14,313 nucleotides of DNA from Bacteroidota bacterium (GTDB taxonomy: Bacteria > Bacteroidota > Bacteroidia > Bacteroidales > GCA-2748055). Below the pieces are notes generated by a model. It was not told the DNA's origin and did no database searches. It was given only the letters and a program-made list of their open reading frames with translations. The translations under genes and the position numbers were made by a program. Shown here one piece after another: positions 13,833 through 14,313 of this stretch (the first letter of the stretch is position 1; each line of letters opens with the position of its first letter). The stretch spans positions 1-14,313 of the forward strand of contig DAOWNM010000028.1 of assembly GCA_030642565.1 (NCBI GenBank), written 5' to 3'.

Positions 13833-14313
13833 TTAGAGTTCAAAGATGCTGTTTTTGATGGCATAAATGACCAGTCCGGCCGTATTTTTGGATTGGGTCT
13901 TAAGAAGGAGATTCTCACGGTGTTTGTCCACTGTTCTTTTACTCAGACAAAGCCGGTCTGCAATTTCCTGGTTGGATAAACCCATGCATATGTGACACAA
14001 TATTTCACGCTCCCTTTCCGACAATCCGCTTTTTTTGCTGTGATCTTTCTTTTTGTTTAGATTCTTGATCATGAGCATAAGAATCTCCTGGGAGAAGTAA
14101 ACTTTTCCTGAAACTACCGAACGAATAGCAGCCTCAACCTCCTGGATTCCGCAGTTTTTCAGTATATATCCTTTTACACCCGCATTTATCATCTTCAAAT
14201 AATATTCTTCATCACCATACATGGATAGTGCAATGATATTCAGATCCGGGAACAATTGAAGTGCCTTTTGGGTAGCTTCAATGCCGTTCATCACCGGCAT
14301 ATCCACATCTATA
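13833..14313 (-). CDS. NarL/FixJ-type response regulator, N-terminus beyond window edge
   Basis: The visible part covers the second half of a receiver domain and a complete LuxR-type DNA-binding domain. The phospho-acceptor aspartate is in DVDMPVMNG, codon at 14309-14307; the frame stays open to the window edge, so the start is outside. The receiver landmarks that follow are IIALSMYG (switch threonine/serine position) and GYILKN (conserved lysine). The helix-turn-helix domain begins at GLSEREREILCHICMG and includes SNQEIADRLCLSKRTVDKHR, with typical spacing. It should bind DNA as a phosphorylated dimer in a two-component system. The partner kinase is not in the window. It lies on the same strand as the ABC/GTPase/Fe-S operon, 120 bases upstream of it, but a separate promoter and a weak terminator lie between, so joint transcription is unclear. 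Confidence 0.93.
   Translation of the reverse strand, partial: IDVDMPVMNGIEATQKALQLFPDLNIIALSMYGDEEYYLKMINAGVKGYILKNCGIQEVEAAIRSVVSGKVYFSQEILMLMIKNLNKKKDHSKKSGLSEREREILCHICMGLSNQEIADRLCLSKRTVDKHRENLLLKTQSKNTAGLVIYAIKNSIFEL

Noticed and set aside
1..14313. CRISPR array, tRNA, rRNA, insertion sequence, riboswitch or phage genes
   Set aside because: I looked on both strands and saw no spaced identical repeats, transposase, integrase, cloverleaf or riboswitch-like leader; intergenic gaps are all under about 140 bases.

Overview
The window comes from a bacterium of the phylum Bacteroidota, probably an anaerobic or oxygen-sensitive member of the Bacteroidales/Marinilabiliales type. Four things support this. 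A secreted protein ends in a type IX secretion (Por) sorting domain. FtsH carries the GAAWYLP and poly-glycine features I associate with this phylum. Start codons mostly lack Shine-Dalgarno sequences. TAnnTTTG promoter boxes, the Bacteroidota -7 element, lie just upstream of several start codons. A flavodiiron O2/NO reductase and an iron-sulfur protein point to low-oxygen life. There is no sign of phage, transposon, CRISPR, tRNA or rRNA.

Layout. (a) 1-3831, plus strand: two overlapping genes for extracytoplasmic proteins. The first is a seven-repeat, propeller-like protein cut by the window edge. The second is a PKD-domain T9SS cargo with a cysteine-free thioredoxin-like (Omp28-like) region. 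(b) 3832-5040, minus: a flavodiiron protein ending base-to-base against the T9SS gene. (c) 5070-5446, minus: a small exported Lys/Ser/Cys-rich protein with a 24-bp tandem repeat and its own terminator. (d) 5503-9612, minus: a tight operon rsfS-ftsH-DUF2007-cdsA-psd, joining ribosome silencing, membrane proteolysis and phospholipid synthesis. CdsA makes CDP-diacylglycerol. Psd makes phosphatidylethanolamine from the phosphatidylserine derived from it. (e) 9707-10453, plus: birA, divergent from that operon. (f) 10450-13712, minus: a five-gene run reading ABC ATPase, Cys-rich GTPase, 4Fe-4S protein, pyrE, SRPBCC protein, probably with a second promoter before pyrE. (g) 13833-14313, minus: the C-terminal part of a NarL/FixJ-type response regulator.

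The most interesting part is the ABC ATPase, GTPase and Fe-S protein set (11531-13712). The first two genes overlap by four bases and the third follows after 11. The ATPase has no permease. The GTPase carries an unusual CX2CX6CX3C cluster directly after its G3 (ETAG) motif plus a C-terminal CX2C. The third protein has a CX2CX4CX16C cluster-binding domain of the kind found in corrinoid Fe-S proteins and RnfB. Together they look like a nucleotide-driven metallocofactor assembly or activation module of unknown target. The remaining genes are mostly core housekeeping.
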